This document shows, in pieces, positions 1-11,360 of a DNA stretch of 64,000 nucleotides (its first letter is position 1; every line of letters starts with the position of its first letter). The translations under genes were made by a program, and so were the position numbers. The notes beneath the pieces were generated by a model. It did no database searches, had not been told where the DNA came from, and saw nothing but the letters and a program-made list of their open reading frames with translations. The stretch lies in contig JACDTU010000016.1 in NCBI GenBank assembly GCA_022376465.1, forward strand, positions 744,001-808,000, read 5' to 3'. The stretch is from Cubamyces lactineus (lineage: Eukaryota > Basidiomycota > Agaricomycetes > Polyporales > Polyporaceae).

Positions 1-350
1 AGTGGAGAGCAGCCATGCGGGCGGCGGTTGCACCTCCGCCGGCGGGGAGGACGTTTCCGACAGTGATGTCGCCAATGAGGGCAGGGTTGACACCTGCTTT
101 GGTGTATACAGCGCGGAGAACGCCCGAGAGTATCTCCTCTGGCCGTGTGTCCTTGAAGCCACCCTTCTTCGCCTGCGCAGTGCACGCGTTCAGTCCAGGG
201 TTTCCAATGGCATGAGAGGGTTATGCGGACCTTTGTAATGGCAGAGCGAACTGCTGCTACGATGACCACATCATCGTCGTGTTGAGCGAGGGCCTTTGCC
301 TTTGGCGACGTGCCGGTCAAGTTCTGGATGCGTTGCGTGAAAGAGGACAT
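1..350 (-). CDS. 3-ketoacyl-CoA thiolase, 5' part (runs off window start)
   Basis: Thiolase of fatty-acid beta-oxidation, which cleaves 3-ketoacyl-CoA with CoA to release acetyl-CoA, normally in the peroxisome. Exon 1 (231-350) encodes MSSFTQRIQNLTGTSPKAKA and ends in VVIVAAVRSAITK, the thiolase N-terminal strand. A 58-bp intron (173-230) follows, and exon 2 reads GGFKDTRPEEILSGVL, then GDITVGNVLPAGGGATAARM, both typical of peroxisomal thiolases. The active-site Cys lies beyond the window edge, so only about the first 97 residues are seen. The Arg-Ile near residue 7 sits where a PTS2 signal would be, but the His/Gln-Leu half of that signal is not present. Mitochondrial acetyl-CoA C-acetyltransferase is less likely because of the N-terminal sequence. 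Confidence 0.85.
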   Translation of the reverse strand, partial: MSSFTQRIQNLTGTSPKAKALAQHDDDVVIVAAVRSAITKVRITLSCHWKPWTERVHCAGEEGWLQGHTARGDTLGRSPRCIHQSRCQPCPHWRHHCRKRPPRRRRCNRRPHGCSP

Positions 351-657
351 GGCGTAGAGAGAGAGGGTGGTGAGGGGAGGAAGAGGGAGTGGGACGAGAG
401 GCAGAGCTGGATTTATGGAGAGCTGGTGCGAGGCGTCATGGTCACCAGACTCGGCGATGAGCAGAGCAGCCGATCCATCCCATGTGATTTCTACCCCGCA
501 CAGACGGGCGTCTACCCCTCCGCCACCCCCGCTCATCCCGGTCTTCAATCATGCTCGCTTCGTCTACTATTCGCAAGTTCAGCCACCTCTTTGTCATCTC
601 GCAAGCTCGTTCGGCTTCACTCTGCATCCGTGACTATGCTTAATTCAGGTCAGCGTG
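351..657. other. intergenic: upstream of thiolase, downstream of DUF6533-type gene
   Basis: About 300 bp lying upstream of the thiolase start and beyond the 3' end of the next gene. Overlapping short frames occur on both strands, but none shows a recognisable domain. Confidence 0.5.
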
Positions 658-2332
658 TTATACATCTTCTGCGTCCACATCCACCGTAGCCGTAGCCAAC
701 GTATCCTCGCCCGGCCCAGGCAAAGATGCCCCCATAGACCCAATGAACCTGAACTCTAGGGTCCCCGCATCAGCAATCGCCGTCTCCTCAACCTTCGTGA
801 CGTCCGCAGCTTGGCGTAGGTTGATGAGGAAGTACGACACGAGCACAGCGGTGAGCCTATACAGCAGCATGAGTTTCAAGTCTGACTACTGTGAACCATG
901 CCGAACGCCGCTCACGGTTCGACATATTGTGCCAGGATGCTGCCACAATCGCCGTCGTCAATCGTGTACAGCTGCCGGTGAATCCGTTCAGTGGACGTAG
1001 GCTCAATAGTGAGTGGTCGACGTACCTGCAACATATCAAACACCATTCTACATGTGTTCAACACTAGCAAGAGTCTGTCATGGGCTCAGCGAGAGATTCA
1101 GTGTAACTTCCTACCAGCTCACATGAAATAAACAGCCCCTGATAGAATGCATCATCAACCTGCGCCGCAAATCACACAGGCAAGTGCTCGTACCGTCACG
1201 GAGTGCCACCGTCGACAGGGCAGGCTGCGTGCGCACACTCTGTGCAAGCCTGTGGCTACTGTACTGCGTCGTCCAGGTGGCGATGATCACAATGATGTCT
1301 GCGAGGATCGTAGGTAGACGGATCAGGATGACGACTGCCAGGCGTGCGTCGCAGTGTATATCAGCGAACAGCGAGAATTCCAAGCGAACCGAGAACGGAC
1401 GCACAGCTATTACGACGAATGGTACGTCAGTTACATCCTGATCATGGGAGGAAGGCATTACTGACAAGTATCGCAACCTGGCAGGAGCAGTTGATCGCAC
1501 CGAGCAGCCGAAGATGGGGTCCATGTAAATATCTACCCATGGCATCTCAATCTAGCATGTTCCGGGTCTAGTCAGCTCGCGAGCTATACATCCCAAGAAG
1601 CTTACTCGCCAGGTTGAAAATGAGCGGTGACAGTGAGAATAGGAAGACGATCGAGGCCCAGTAGACGTTCCTCTGAAGCGCATATAGTCGAAGGGCGGAG
1701 AATGCTGCACGCCAACCGTCGTCACAGAAGGACCGTCTCGCTATACAAAGCTGCGACTTACCTGCCCAAGGAATGTACTGCAACGCCTCCAGCACGGTGC
1801 CTAGTACTTGTTCCCTTTTGCAGCTGTAATGTGGCATGTACCGTCAGCGCCGACCGCACAGAGCGCTTCGTTTCGCGACATGGACCCACATCGTCTGGGA
1901 GCCCCAGTAAGCCTCGACCGCGATTCTGCACTTGGGACCAGTCACTCACCGCGTCGCCAGACCATCCCCACGCGAAGTACAATGCTATGGCGAGGGGCAG
2001 ATACTGGTTCGTCAAGAAAAGGACGGTCGACCCCGTCAGCTTGGGTTTCCGGAAGTGATACACCACCTCTTCCAATGTCAAGAGGTTGTGGAACAGCAGG
2101 AGCGCTTGGCGGGACCAGAGAGTCGAGTCGTCAGCCCAAGTCGAGATGTGAGGACGGATTGCCCGGTCGCGAGGCGTGCGCTACTGACCTACCGCGGAGA
2201 AGCCGGAGCAGATCACGATAAATCTGGGATAACTCAGGTGAGTGCGCTGCCTGACGCTGTGTATGGGGGACGACCGACGTACACATTGTGGAACGCCGAA
2301 ACCAACTCAGCGTCGGACGGGAAATACGACAT
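658..2332 (-). CDS. DUF6533-type multi-pass membrane protein
   Basis: Function unknown; this is a large basidiomycete-specific family of predicted integral membrane proteins. The likely start is ATG at 2330-2332 (MSYFPSDAELVSAFHNVY), followed by introns. A conserved block, LLTLEEVVYHFRKPKLTGST, leads into VLFLTNQYLPLAIALYF (about 1990-2080); this is the DUF6533 signature of a Leu-Thr-x-x-x-Glu-Val motif, a basic stretch and a helix. Further hydrophobic segments are read in later exons: ALRLYALQRNVYWASIVFLF (about 1630-1700), LAVVILIRLPTILADIIVII (about 1270-1340), and a C-terminal YRLTAVLVSYFLINLRQA, which is the usual last helix. The short acidic tail ends at 658. There are at least six exons; exact junctions in the middle are uncertain. 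Confidence 0.65.
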
Positions 2333-3427
2333 GGCAGCCTGCAGTTCGCTCTGACGGGGACGGGATGCCAGAACTAACAACTCGTAGCAACATTCTCGTC
2401 GCCCTTGTCCTTTAATAGCCACTTGGGAGAGCACCAACTCAAAGGCCTATTAACGATAGAAGCTGGACTCGAACACGACGTCTCCCGCGACACCTCCCAG
2501 CCGGCGGCGCATGCCACGGGGGCACGGGGTCGTTGCCACCACGCCCGCCCGCATCAATGACCTCGCCCTTCTACAATACATCCAGCGTCCGGGACGCGTC
2601 GCAGCCGTGTTCTTGGGCCTGCTGGTGCGGCGTTGACGACAGACTGATGATAGAAGCATGGCTGCTTCTGGCTTCTGGCTTTTGGGTGCGAGACGCGGTC
2701 GGTGGACACGATGTCTGAGATCATAGATGCTGCGCCGAGATGCATATGGAGAGAGCGAAAGTCGCGATATACAGGTTCGGAGCCACATACTTACATTCCA
2801 TCTGTGCGTGCTCGCCAGCGGTTGTCATCCATCCAGGACCATGGGATACTTCAGTAACGGCACTGCATTGGATGGGGACCACCTGCTGGAATCCGACCTG
2901 CGATCTGTCGCTTAAAATCCACAAGTTGCTGATGGACGATGAAGGCAAAGGAAGAAGTTGTGTTGCTGCTACGCTACGCAGCGCGGACGTGTCAGCATCC
3001 TGCACGATGGTTCACTCAGAACGTTCTGCAACTTCGAAGAGGAAAGCTTGATGCACCGCCACCTTCAAATATGTTCTCGGACTCCTGGGCCACTATAGGT
3101 CGCTAGGCGCTTCGCATACCGTTGCCTGCGGGCTGGAGGGAAGCTCGACCGCGGTCTATCACGCCAGAGACTGCCGTAAAAATGAAGATGAAGATGCAAA
3201 GATCGTGATAGTATGTGATACTGCGACAATAGACGCGATATGTAGGTGTACGTGGTTTGCTGCCAGGTAGGCGTTACGTAGGGATGAGGTGAAGGCTGCA
3301 CGGGATTGAGGGCGTGAAATATAGCGATACAGTGATAAAGCGTCCAACCTAAACATTCTACACCTCCGAGAACCCAAGATAGCAAGAGCACAGCAGATAC
3401 AAGATGACAGGAGAAAACACGCAACCC
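2333..3427. other. gene-free or unresolved stretch
   Basis: Several 60-119 codon frames lie on both strands, for example minus 2450-2788 and minus 3065-3424. They are rich in Arg, Ser and Cys and show no domain, no consistent intron pattern and no conserved motif. I see no supportable gene. The part next to 2332 should contain the promoter of the DUF6533-type gene, and the part next to 3427 is the 3' flank of the BTB gene. Confidence 0.4.
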
Positions 3428-4609
3428 TCAAGCTTCCATCTTCACCGCCGCTTCCTTGACGGGACCTTCAGGCTTCAGCCCAAACCACACGGGTATCTGC
3501 TCCCAAGCCGCCTTGCGCGCCACCGCCGCACTCAGCGAAAAGTCCTCCTTGCACGACGCGCAGATCCTCAGCCCGCACTGCTTCGTCCCGTCCGAAAAGT
3601 CCGTCCTCGAGAGCATCTCGACCGCCTGGAGCACAGAGAAGAGCGGGTCCGCGTCGCGCCCGGACGCGATCCCGCTCACGCTCCGCAGCAGGTTCAGCAT
3701 GATGAAGTAGAACGACTCGCGGCAGTGGTGCCCGTTCGCGTGGTGCCGGTTCGCGCAGTTCGCGGACACGCCCCGCCCCACGAGCTCCGCGTCGATGAAC
3801 GCCGCGAGCGCGCGCTGGCTCGCCTCCCGCCCGAGGAACGTCGCGCGCAGGTCCGCGCGTGTCAGCCGCAGCGCGTCCTCCGGCTGGCCTCTCGCCTTTG
3901 CGCGCGCGGCGAGCTGCGCGATCGTTGCGGGGAGGAGACCTGGCATGAGCGATGCCCCGTGTGCAATCTTGCGCGGGCCGTACCGCGAGAGGTCGTAGAA
4001 CGCGGCGGGGAGGATGTGCTCGAGCCCGCCGAGCTCCTGTGCGAGCTTGATGACCATGATGGGGTGCGCGTAGAACTCGCGGGGGTTGTAGCGCCCGTCA
4101 GCCGTGGCTTGCTGCTCGCGCTTGTCCCACCCCGCGAGGGTCGTTGGCCAGTCGGCCTCGAGGCGCTCCATGCACCGTTTGCGGAGGTGGTCGATGAGAT
4201 ACTTGGTCGACATCCGGAGCACTGCGGAGATGGCGCAGAAGTCTCCCGAAGATACCTTGGTGAAGTATCTGCATCCTTGTCAGCCTGCCAGGAAGGGATG
4301 GCAAAGACCTGTCACCTACAGCCCATCGTACAATGCTCGCAGGAGATGCAACATGTCTGAAGGGTCGTCATGGAGCGTGACCCACGCGCACCCATCGATG
4401 AGTCCTTGCCCTTCCTCCGTTGCCGGTTGTGGAAGCGAGAACATGTCGTGGAAGACGTCCGAATGGCGCACCAGCTGTCCGCGGTGGACCTTGAACGCGA
4501 CATCCCCAACGAAGAGGATGATGTTGCCATCTGTGAACCAGAAGTCGGTAGTGGTGTAGTTTTGGAGCCTGGGAGTAGTAGAGTAAGGAAGCACAGTCGG
4601 AGAAAGCAT
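3428..4609 (-). CDS. BTB/POZ-domain protein
   Basis: BTB domain protein of a family greatly expanded in agaricomycetes; these proteins are thought to act as protein-protein adaptors, for example for Cul3 ligases, but no substrate can be inferred. The start is ATG 4607-4609 (MLSPTVLPYSTTPRLQ). The BTB core reads DFWFTDGNIILFVGDVAFKV, then HRGQLVRHSDVFHDMFSLPQ, and continues to LHDDPSDMLHLLRALYDGL. A 51-bp intron (4269-4319, donor GTAGGT) joins this to YFTKVSSGDFCAISAVLRMS and LIDHLRKRCMERLE, the usual helical end of the domain. The remaining C-terminal part is helical and has a Cys pair (CGLRICASCKEDF). Total 376 aa. The opposite strand carries a 318-codon open frame that is a composition shadow. 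Confidence 0.85.
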
Positions 4610-4962
4610 CTTGAAGCTTGAGGGTAGAGGCCTAGAGCGAACAGAGCGAAAGCAGAGCAAGGAAACAGAGAGAGAGAGCAGCGACAGAAAGGATCCAAAC
4701 CTCTCTAGCTTATGAGTGATGATTAAGGTTCAGGCTACTGCCCGCCTCTGCGATCGCGAGGAGCGAGCGATCATGCTGGCAACGGTGGAAGAGGCAAACA
4801 CCGGCAACACACTGGCCGGTATTATGATACAGACCAGGAACAGTCGTTATGTCCATCCAGTCATAACATAGCATACACTCGTCCCAATCACCGGCAGGAA
4901 CGCGTAAAGAGCATGAGGTAGCAAGTAGAGAACAAAACACTCGTGAGGGCAGCGATGTGAGT
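4610..4962. other. intergenic
   Basis: Upstream flank of the BTB gene and 3' flank of the next minus-strand gene. A purine run (gagagagagagca, about 4668-4680) lies about 60 bp upstream of the BTB start codon. No gene seen. Confidence 0.4.
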
Positions 4963-6609
4963 TTACTGAGTAACAGGGTTCGCATGAGAATGATGGCTTG
5001 GAACCTGCGCGATGGGAAGCCCAGGCGGGAGTGGATTCGGTGACGCCCTAGACCCTTGGCCATGGCCTGGTGTGAGGGCCGCAGGCGGGGGCGTCGGGAT
5101 GAGGCCTGGAGGAGGACCTGCCATCATATACACAGGTACAGCCTGTCCAGGCGATGGCGGTGGCTGCGATGCTGGCGACTCCATGAGAGCCGGGTTCGTC
5201 GCCGGCGCTGTCATCGGCGCCTGGTAGACGTACAGCGGCTGAGGAGGCGTGAAGTAGTAGAAGGACATGGGGTGCTGCCCTTGCCCGTGCGATGACATGC
5301 CAGGGGACGGCATGAGGCCAGGGGATGACACGAAGCTCGCGGGCGTCCGGCCATCGTGTGCGATGGCGATGCGCGCTCCAGCAGACCGCACAGACCCACC
5401 GCCGTCCTCGCGCAGCTGTCGCGGTGCGAGGCGCCCCGAGCCGAGGAGATCGATATCCTGGTGCGGGCCGACACCGGTGTACCACGAGCCACCTTGCTTC
5501 GCCTTCCCTACACGGGCGCGCTTGGACTCCGTGGGGATGTAATCGAGCGCGATGCGGGACGAGGTCCAGGGCAGGTTCTTCAACTCATGAAAGAAGTCCT
5601 TGACACGCGCGGCGTGCGCGCTGAACGAGTCGTCTGGGGGCGCGATCCGCACGGGCGAGTCCATCTTGGCGTAGTCGCTCGCTGGCGCCGGGTTGACGAG
5701 CACCGGGCTCATCGGTTGAGGCGTGGTGACGATGCGGGGGCTGGTCGGACGCAGAGAGTGGGGGACAGACATAGCACTGTAGCGTTGAGATCGCGAATTG
5801 CTCGTCGGCCGGGAACCATCGGCGTACGAACGTTGTGAAGGCGATACAGGGCTCGTTGGCATACCCACCGCTTCGACGTAGTGAACGCTAGAAGGGTCTG
5901 CAACCGTGACTCCAGGATCATCGTAGGCGGGAAGGTAATGCGAAGGGCCGGTGTCGAGCTCCGTGCCCGGCGCGCCTCTTCTCGTCGCCCTGCGGTCGTA
6001 GAGAGTGCTTTTAACCATCGCCTTCGGGAGCTTGCGCAGCCCCGCGATGAAGCCCCCTACGAAAGTCGTCTTGCGCTTCGGTTCCGGCTTTGGCTCCGGC
6101 TCAGCAGGAGCTATTGGGTCGTAAAACGAGTCTTGACGTTGCTCCGGGCTATGCTGCGCATACTCGGGAAGGCCGTGCAGCTGACCGGTAGGGTGGGGGG
6201 CAGAGTGGTATTCCTCATCCTCACTCGGTCCAATCGTCATTCGCTCCGTCTCTGGCTCCCACTCCTCGGGGTCATGGCCTTGTCCTCTGTACGACTCTGG
6301 GCCATAGCCCATGTCGGATGGAGAGGCGTACTGAGGCCTGAATTCGGATACACCCCTAGAGGGAGGGGGAGATGGGACGGGTAATGGCCTCGATCCCGCC
6401 GTAGACGGCGGGCCTTGGTGGAGAGGTGGCGACAACATACCATTGCCATTGGAAACCCAGCTTGCGTTTGTAGCTCGACTATAACGAGGAGCTTTGCGGC
6501 CTCCTGACGAAGGTGGGTATCCGCTGGTAGGCCTACCCTGAGAGGAATCAGGATAGGTGCTGTTATGTGGGGTGTCCCTGTAAGCTCCGGAGTCGTTGAA
6601 GTCAGACAT
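4963..6609 (-). CDS. proline-rich, largely disordered conserved protein
   Basis: Single-exon protein of 548 aa with no domain I recognise. The first 180 residues are rich in Pro, Ser, Gly and Tyr (MSDFNDSGAYRDTPHNSTYP) and look disordered. Two short blocks look structured: KTTFVGGFIAGLRKLPKAMV (about residues 180-200), a basic amphipathic segment, and AARVKDFFHELKNLPWTSSR followed by IALDYIPTESKRAR (about residues 330-375), after which SWYTG occurs. The C-terminal 120 residues are Pro/Met/Gln-rich. The basic amphipathic blocks could bind membrane or nucleic acid; this is inference. No intron is needed and the start is the first Met of the frame. Confidence 0.75.
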   Translation of the reverse strand: MSDFNDSGAYRDTPHNSTYPDSSQGRPTSGYPPSSGGRKAPRYSRATNASWVSNGNGMLSPPLHQGPPSTAGSRPLPVPSPPPSRGVSEFRPQYASPSDMGYGPESYRGQGHDPEEWEPETERMTIGPSEDEEYHSAPHPTGQLHGLPEYAQHSPEQRQDSFYDPIAPAEPEPKPEPKRKTTFVGGFIAGLRKLPKAMVKSTLYDRRATRRGAPGTELDTGPSHYLPAYDDPGVTVADPSSVHYVEAVGMPTSPVSPSQRSYADGSRPTSNSRSQRYSAMSVPHSLRPTSPRIVTTPQPMSPVLVNPAPASDYAKMDSPVRIAPPDDSFSAHAARVKDFFHELKNLPWTSSRIALDYIPTESKRARVGKAKQGGSWYTGVGPHQDIDLLGSGRLAPRQLREDGGGSVRSAGARIAIAHDGRTPASFVSSPGLMPSPGMSSHGQGQHPMSFYYFTPPQPLYVYQAPMTAPATNPALMESPASQPPPSPGQAVPVYMMAGPPPGLIPTPPPAALTPGHGQGSRASPNPLPPGLPIAQVPSHHSHANPVTQ

Positions 6610-6970
6610 GGTGGAGAGAAGGTAAATCGTCCCGCAGGGCTACTTGAGCGGACGTTTATGGTCGCACGTTTAGGAATAGTACCGTTGCTCCACGAGGGTA
6701 CAATGAGGCCGCGATTTCTGGAATGAGCATCCTGTGTAAGTCTGCACAAGTGTGCACCGGAGTCATACTCGCAACGACAGGGACAGCACCCACCACATTA
6801 CAATCGTCGACGAAACGGCCAGTATCATGCACGGACGCATGCTCTGCCATGCATGGCGCAGTGCAAGCCGACATGCTGAGAGTCGCGGCTCGTGTGGATT
6901 CAACGTGCATTGTGGCGCAAGACGATTCATCCCTTGGCGCCGAGCAATGATAGTAAAACGAAACAAAATT

Positions 6971-7049
6971 GGGCCCAACCGGGAATTGAACCCGGGACCT
7001 CGCGCAAGCTCAACCCGAAGCGCGAATCATACGACTAGACCATTGGGCC
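6971..7049 (-). tRNA. tRNA-Pro(CGG) with a short intron
   Basis: Reading the minus strand, acceptor GGCCCAA (7043-7049) pairs with TTGGGCC (6972-6978). The D arm is GTCTAGTCGTATGAT and the T arm is CCGGGTTCAATTCCCGG. The anticodon stem CGCGC/GCGCG encloses TTCGGG, so the anticodon is CGG (proline). Eight nucleotides separate this from the 3' side of the stem, which fits position 38 plus a 7-nt intron at the canonical 37/38 site. T-rich sequence follows the 3' end (TTTTG, then TTTCGTTTT), as expected of a Pol III terminator. Confidence 0.9.
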
Positions 7050-7110
7050 GTTGAAATAGGGGTTAGTCACAACTCCCCCGATGGCTCTACGGGTTGACTT
7101 ACTCACCCAT

Positions 7111-9051
7111 CTACCGTATTTCTTCAGAAAGGGTGGCTACAACTTTCCGTTCTACATGACTGGCGAAACTCTCAAACAAACCCCGATCTCTTCCCCTCAG
7201 CCAGTCAAACACCAAGTGCATTTCTCCATGCCGTCCTCCTTCCTGGGGCTTCTCTTCAAGTCGCAGTCGACATATGAGCTGCGGGTCGGAGACATTTCCT
7301 CCATCTTCATCCATGGCGTCTCGTTTCTTGCGTCGAGCTGCGCGAGACCAGGTGTTCTTCATAGCGACCGCGACGACGTCGATTGTATCATGCTGTTCGT
7401 TCGTTTGAGCAGCCCTCAGCTCTAGGCCATCGACTGAAGTCAAGACCGAGTGAGTGGTCGCAGTAGCTTGTACCATAGAGGCTGTTCGAGGCAAGGGTTG
7501 GTGCAGGGTGTTGCGTGTTGGCATAATGTTTTGCATCCCAGCATGGGAGAGGCGAGAAATTGACTGTGGATGATCAGTCGCCTGTATCGGAGAAGATAAC
7601 AACAACGACACTTACATCGGGCAAACGCAGGTCATCGAAGGACCACGCGATCACCCACCGGCGTGTCTGACCTTGGACTAACTCTGAGATGGCATAGTTG
7701 TCTACCTACATAGCCGTCATTACGTTTACCATCGCCGACAGAAGTATCACTCCACCTACCTTCTTTGCTCTGAGTGATTGGACGATATCCGTCAAGCTCG
7801 ACATCTTTCCGAGCATCGACGTGAACCATCTAGTCGGGAGCGTGAGCTATGGCATGAAAGACAATGGTGCATATAGGCAGACTTACCTGCATTTTCCTAG
7901 AAGCTGTATGCTCTCCTCGACCATGCGCCCAACAAACGCTGCCTCTCCTCCTGGAGTGATCATTTCGATGTCCGCACCTGTGCATACCTATATGCAGGTG
8001 AGCATTCATGGCTCGCAAAGCATTCAGGATGGATGCATACTGCGTTCGGACCAAGCTCTTTGGCCTCTGCAGATTGAAGCACCTCCTCACGACTGCTGTA
8101 AAACGGCGGGTTGCACATCGTGAAATCGTAGACCGTGTCACTGTTTCAATACAGGTCATTTCACAAATAGGTGTTTTTGTTTTGAGAGAGGCTCGCCTAT
8201 CGAACAACGGTGCAAGGATGGGGCCGTCTGGTTGCGCCGGGGTGACTGCGATTCGGTCATGAAGGCCGTTTGTCTCCACGTTGGTGCGCGCGCACCGTAG
8301 AGAGACTTCGTCCAATTCTGGTACTACAGATGAGTAGAGCAACATAGAGCACCCGTTGCTGTACATACCGGTAGCCGTAAAGGACCAATTTGCATGCGTC
8401 CGGCAGCCCAGGAGAGGATATATCGCTGACGCTCCCGTTCCCCTATTTAGAATATGATTAGCTTGTACTGGATACTACGAAACAAAGGTGCGGCGTACAC
8501 GTCGAGTCCTCGGATAGTGCGATTCGGAGGTTCTTCAAGAGCGAGGGAGATCGTCTCCATGACGTCCTCTAGCCATAGGATGTAGTTCAACCTATGAGCG
8601 TCTACGTTCATGACCACTTCTCCTCGCGTCAACTGTGTCGTGTCTCACCGATTCGGTACCTACAGTCTGGTCAGCTTGTATGTATTGACGAACTTCGCGG
8701 TCGTGGGCAAAGCAACTCACCGGAGGGCATAGTCGACCAGGCGGGAGCGTTACTTTCAGCGCGAAGTCGCGGAAGAGGATGGCTTCTGTAAGCAGCCTGC
8801 GAAAGGAGATCTAAGCATAAGGCTAGCGCGGTGAGGGGCTAGGTGAATCGCACGACCTTTGAGCGACTTCGTTCTTGAAGTCGATCGACGCGCCATTTCG
8901 TGTAAGTGTGATGCTGTATGCGAGCGCGTGTCACGGTGTGTTTTCTACCGTATATGAGTAATAGACCAACTTACTGAGGTTTGAGTGATGGATATGCTTC
9001 GGCCAGGGCCACAAAGTCTGGTGGTGTACGGTATGGATTCCGGGGGTGCAT
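7111..9051 (-). CDS. METTL16-like RNA N6-adenosine methyltransferase
   Basis: Homologue of METTL16/Mtl16, which methylates U6 snRNA and related hairpins in the nucleus using S-adenosylmethionine. The start ATG is at 9049-9051 ([20 protein letters not shown], the typical family opening). Successive short exons then give [55 protein letters not shown], the SAM-binding [20 protein letters not shown], and [20 protein letters not shown]. The catalytic motif lies in [20 protein letters not shown] (about 8050-8120, NPPF). Further exons are [20 protein letters not shown] and the C-terminal [20 protein letters not shown]. At least nine exons are needed, several under 100 nt, so no long open frame marks the 5' half. 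All key residues are present. Confidence 0.88.
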
Positions 9052-9971
9052 CGCGGATTCGTGCCGGAAACGAGACTATTAAATGCAGATAGCCTTACAG
9101 TATCGGATCACAGCACGGTTAGCGTCGCGATAAGGATCTTTCAGACGTATATCCTGTCAACTCACGGACAAAGTTGCTGAGCCTCTTCGACGAACCAAAG
9201 ACGATTGTCCCAGTGGTGATCAGGCACTAAGTTACTGTACTTACTACCAAGCCTTGGTGCTATTCCGCTAATGTGATGTTAACAATCTGAGCTTAAAACG
9301 CACTTTCTTCCGCTTACAGACTGTGTAGCTCAAATTGATCTCCGCAAATTCATCCTCTTTGTCATGCGTTGACTCGAAAGTTTGAACACCGCATTGAGTC
9401 GACCTCACCGGGTATCCTGCTCTTGCTTTTCTTCACCCGACACTCGTGTATTAGTTGCAATCAGCTCTCGTTCTTGCCCAACTGCATGTAGGTGGTAATC
9501 GAATAGTACCCTACAGACAGTGCAATTCATGACACCACAGCCAAGTGGGCTCTCGACTCCAGTTGCACCAACATCGCACACGAAGGCTGAGGTTGTTGCG
9601 AAGGCCCCAGTACGCTGAGTGATCTGTGAGTAGCGACAATACGGTAAGTCTAAAACCTGCTAGTCCGCTGCTGCTCCTGTACATCAGTCCGCTTCAGCTG
9701 AGGTCCTTCAGTCATGGGGTCAGATGCTCATTGAACATGTGCAGCGTTTCCGGCGTTATTTTGATATGATATAAAGGACATGATAGACATCTGGTTCTGT
9801 CTTGAACTGCTTCGTTTTTGGAAGTGAATATCCTCCAGGGAGGTCACGCCTCGACAACGTAGGGTGATGTGACCTGGGCTATCAAGTAGTTGTGGCCAAC
9901 CATATTGTTCACCACAGCATCGCATCTTGTACTCACACGTCTTCAGGCCTCTCTCCACATTCGGTCTCAGC
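9052..9971. other. divergent intergenic region (METTL16-like / F-box)
   Basis: About 920 bp between two divergently transcribed genes. It is less GC-rich than its flanks and nearly without open frames. It must hold both promoters. No TATA-like element stands out and no gene is seen. A frame at minus 9728-10186 overlaps the F-box gene and is a shadow. Confidence 0.5.
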
Positions 9972-11360
9972 ATGCGACCTCGCTTACCCATCGAGACGAT
10001 CGAACACGCGATCGGCTTCCTAGACGGAGACCTCCCGAGCATAGCAGCATGCTCCCTCGTATGCCGCACCCTACTCCCCGCTTGCAGAGCACTACTGTGG
10101 GGAGTCGTTACATCCATCGGGATCAAGGGCAGACAGGACATATGGCTCGCCGAATTATCAGAGCTCCTCACGACCAGCCCAGACATCCGACCCTACGTCC
10201 GCTCTTTCACTCTCGACTGCTGTGCTTCACCCAAAATCTCCGTCCAATATGTCATTAGGTTCTGCAGATTTTTTCCATCCCTCCGCTGTCTCACTCTATT
10301 TTACCTGCCTCAATGCGACATACTCTGTCTCTTAGATCTCATTGACTCTATATCTTCGCTCGAGGAGTTGCACCTGCAAAAAGTAGCTGGGAATCCAGTC
10401 CCCCTGCCGCCGGGCGCACAGCAAGCCTCCGCATCATTCCTGCCGTCTCTCGAAGACCTCAGCACTCCTCCAATGCAGGGTACAGGAGTCGCAAGCCGAC
10501 GACCGCATCTGACCGCGTTCTCGGTGGCCAGTCGATGTGGTATATCCAACGAATCGGACCTTCTGCAGCTCGTTTCGGTTCTCGAACGCTCAAGGCACTC
10601 CTCGACCTTGCGTTCCCTTGACCTACGAGCTGAAATCAATTCTGGAAGCGAATCCTTGCTTCTCTACCCACAGCTCGAGGTGCCTTCCTTCGCCCCCCGA
10701 CTGATCCACTTCGGCATCACACTTCCCTACTCTATCGGAGCAGACGGTGCTACGGTCGTCCAAGGTAGTCGTACGTCTCCTTTCTCGCGAATAATTGCGG
10801 ACAATGGCTGATCTTGCGTTGGGTCATGCGTGGCCGTTCTCGTAGACGAGAACATGCTACGGATCCTCTCCGATTTATCGCGATGCAGGGCGCTACGTTC
10901 GCTATCCCTCCAATTTAACTGCTCTGCGGCATTCGGGATGAGAGAAATCCTTCGATCCATGCGCATCGCTGTCTCACCTATACCCCTCGAAGCATCGCGA
11001 GTCTTCATCGACGCCTTCTCCGACGTGCTCGGCGCTGCTGGTGCCCCTGCCTTTCCTGAGCTCGAGCAACTCTCCTTGGCCTTCCTCACTTCCCTCAACT
11101 GGCTCTCCGAATGCGGGCCAGCGTTTGAACGCTTAGCGCATGTATGCCTTGAGACAGACGACTCGGGGAGACGTCGTTATCCGAGGATCTCACGCCTGGA
11201 CGTTCGGGTCGTCATCACAGGCTTGATCCGTACCGTATGGCCGAATGGAGGGTTAGAGAAAGCTCGCACACAGTTCGAGCAAGACAGGGAGACTATGGTT
11301 CTACCGATGTTGGCGTCATTCGTGCAGGGGGGTATCGTTGTAGAGGTGACCATGGAGTGA
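9972..11360 (+). CDS. F-box family protein (copy A)
   Basis: F-box-like adaptor protein, presumed to link a target to an SCF ubiquitin ligase; the target is unknown. The start is ATG 9972 (MRPRLPIETIEHAIGFLDGD). The F-box-like motif continues as LPSIAACSLVCRTLLPACRA. The rest has irregular leucine-rich spacing (SLRCLTLFYLP, SLEELHLQKV, STLRSLDLRAEI, ALRSLSLQFNC). A single intron (10765-10845, 81 bp) joins ATVVQ to DENMLRILSDLSRC. The C-terminus has the block CLETDDSGRRRYPRISRLDV and ends MLASFVQGGIVVEVTME. The product is 435 aa. A close relative (copy B) lies at 62465-63927 on the other strand, with the intron at a matching place. Confidence 0.85.

Noticed and set aside
3404..4360. 318-codon open frame on the plus strand
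   Set aside because: It is antisense to the BTB gene, extremely rich in Arg, Val and Glu, and arises from the third-position GC bias of the real gene. No domain.
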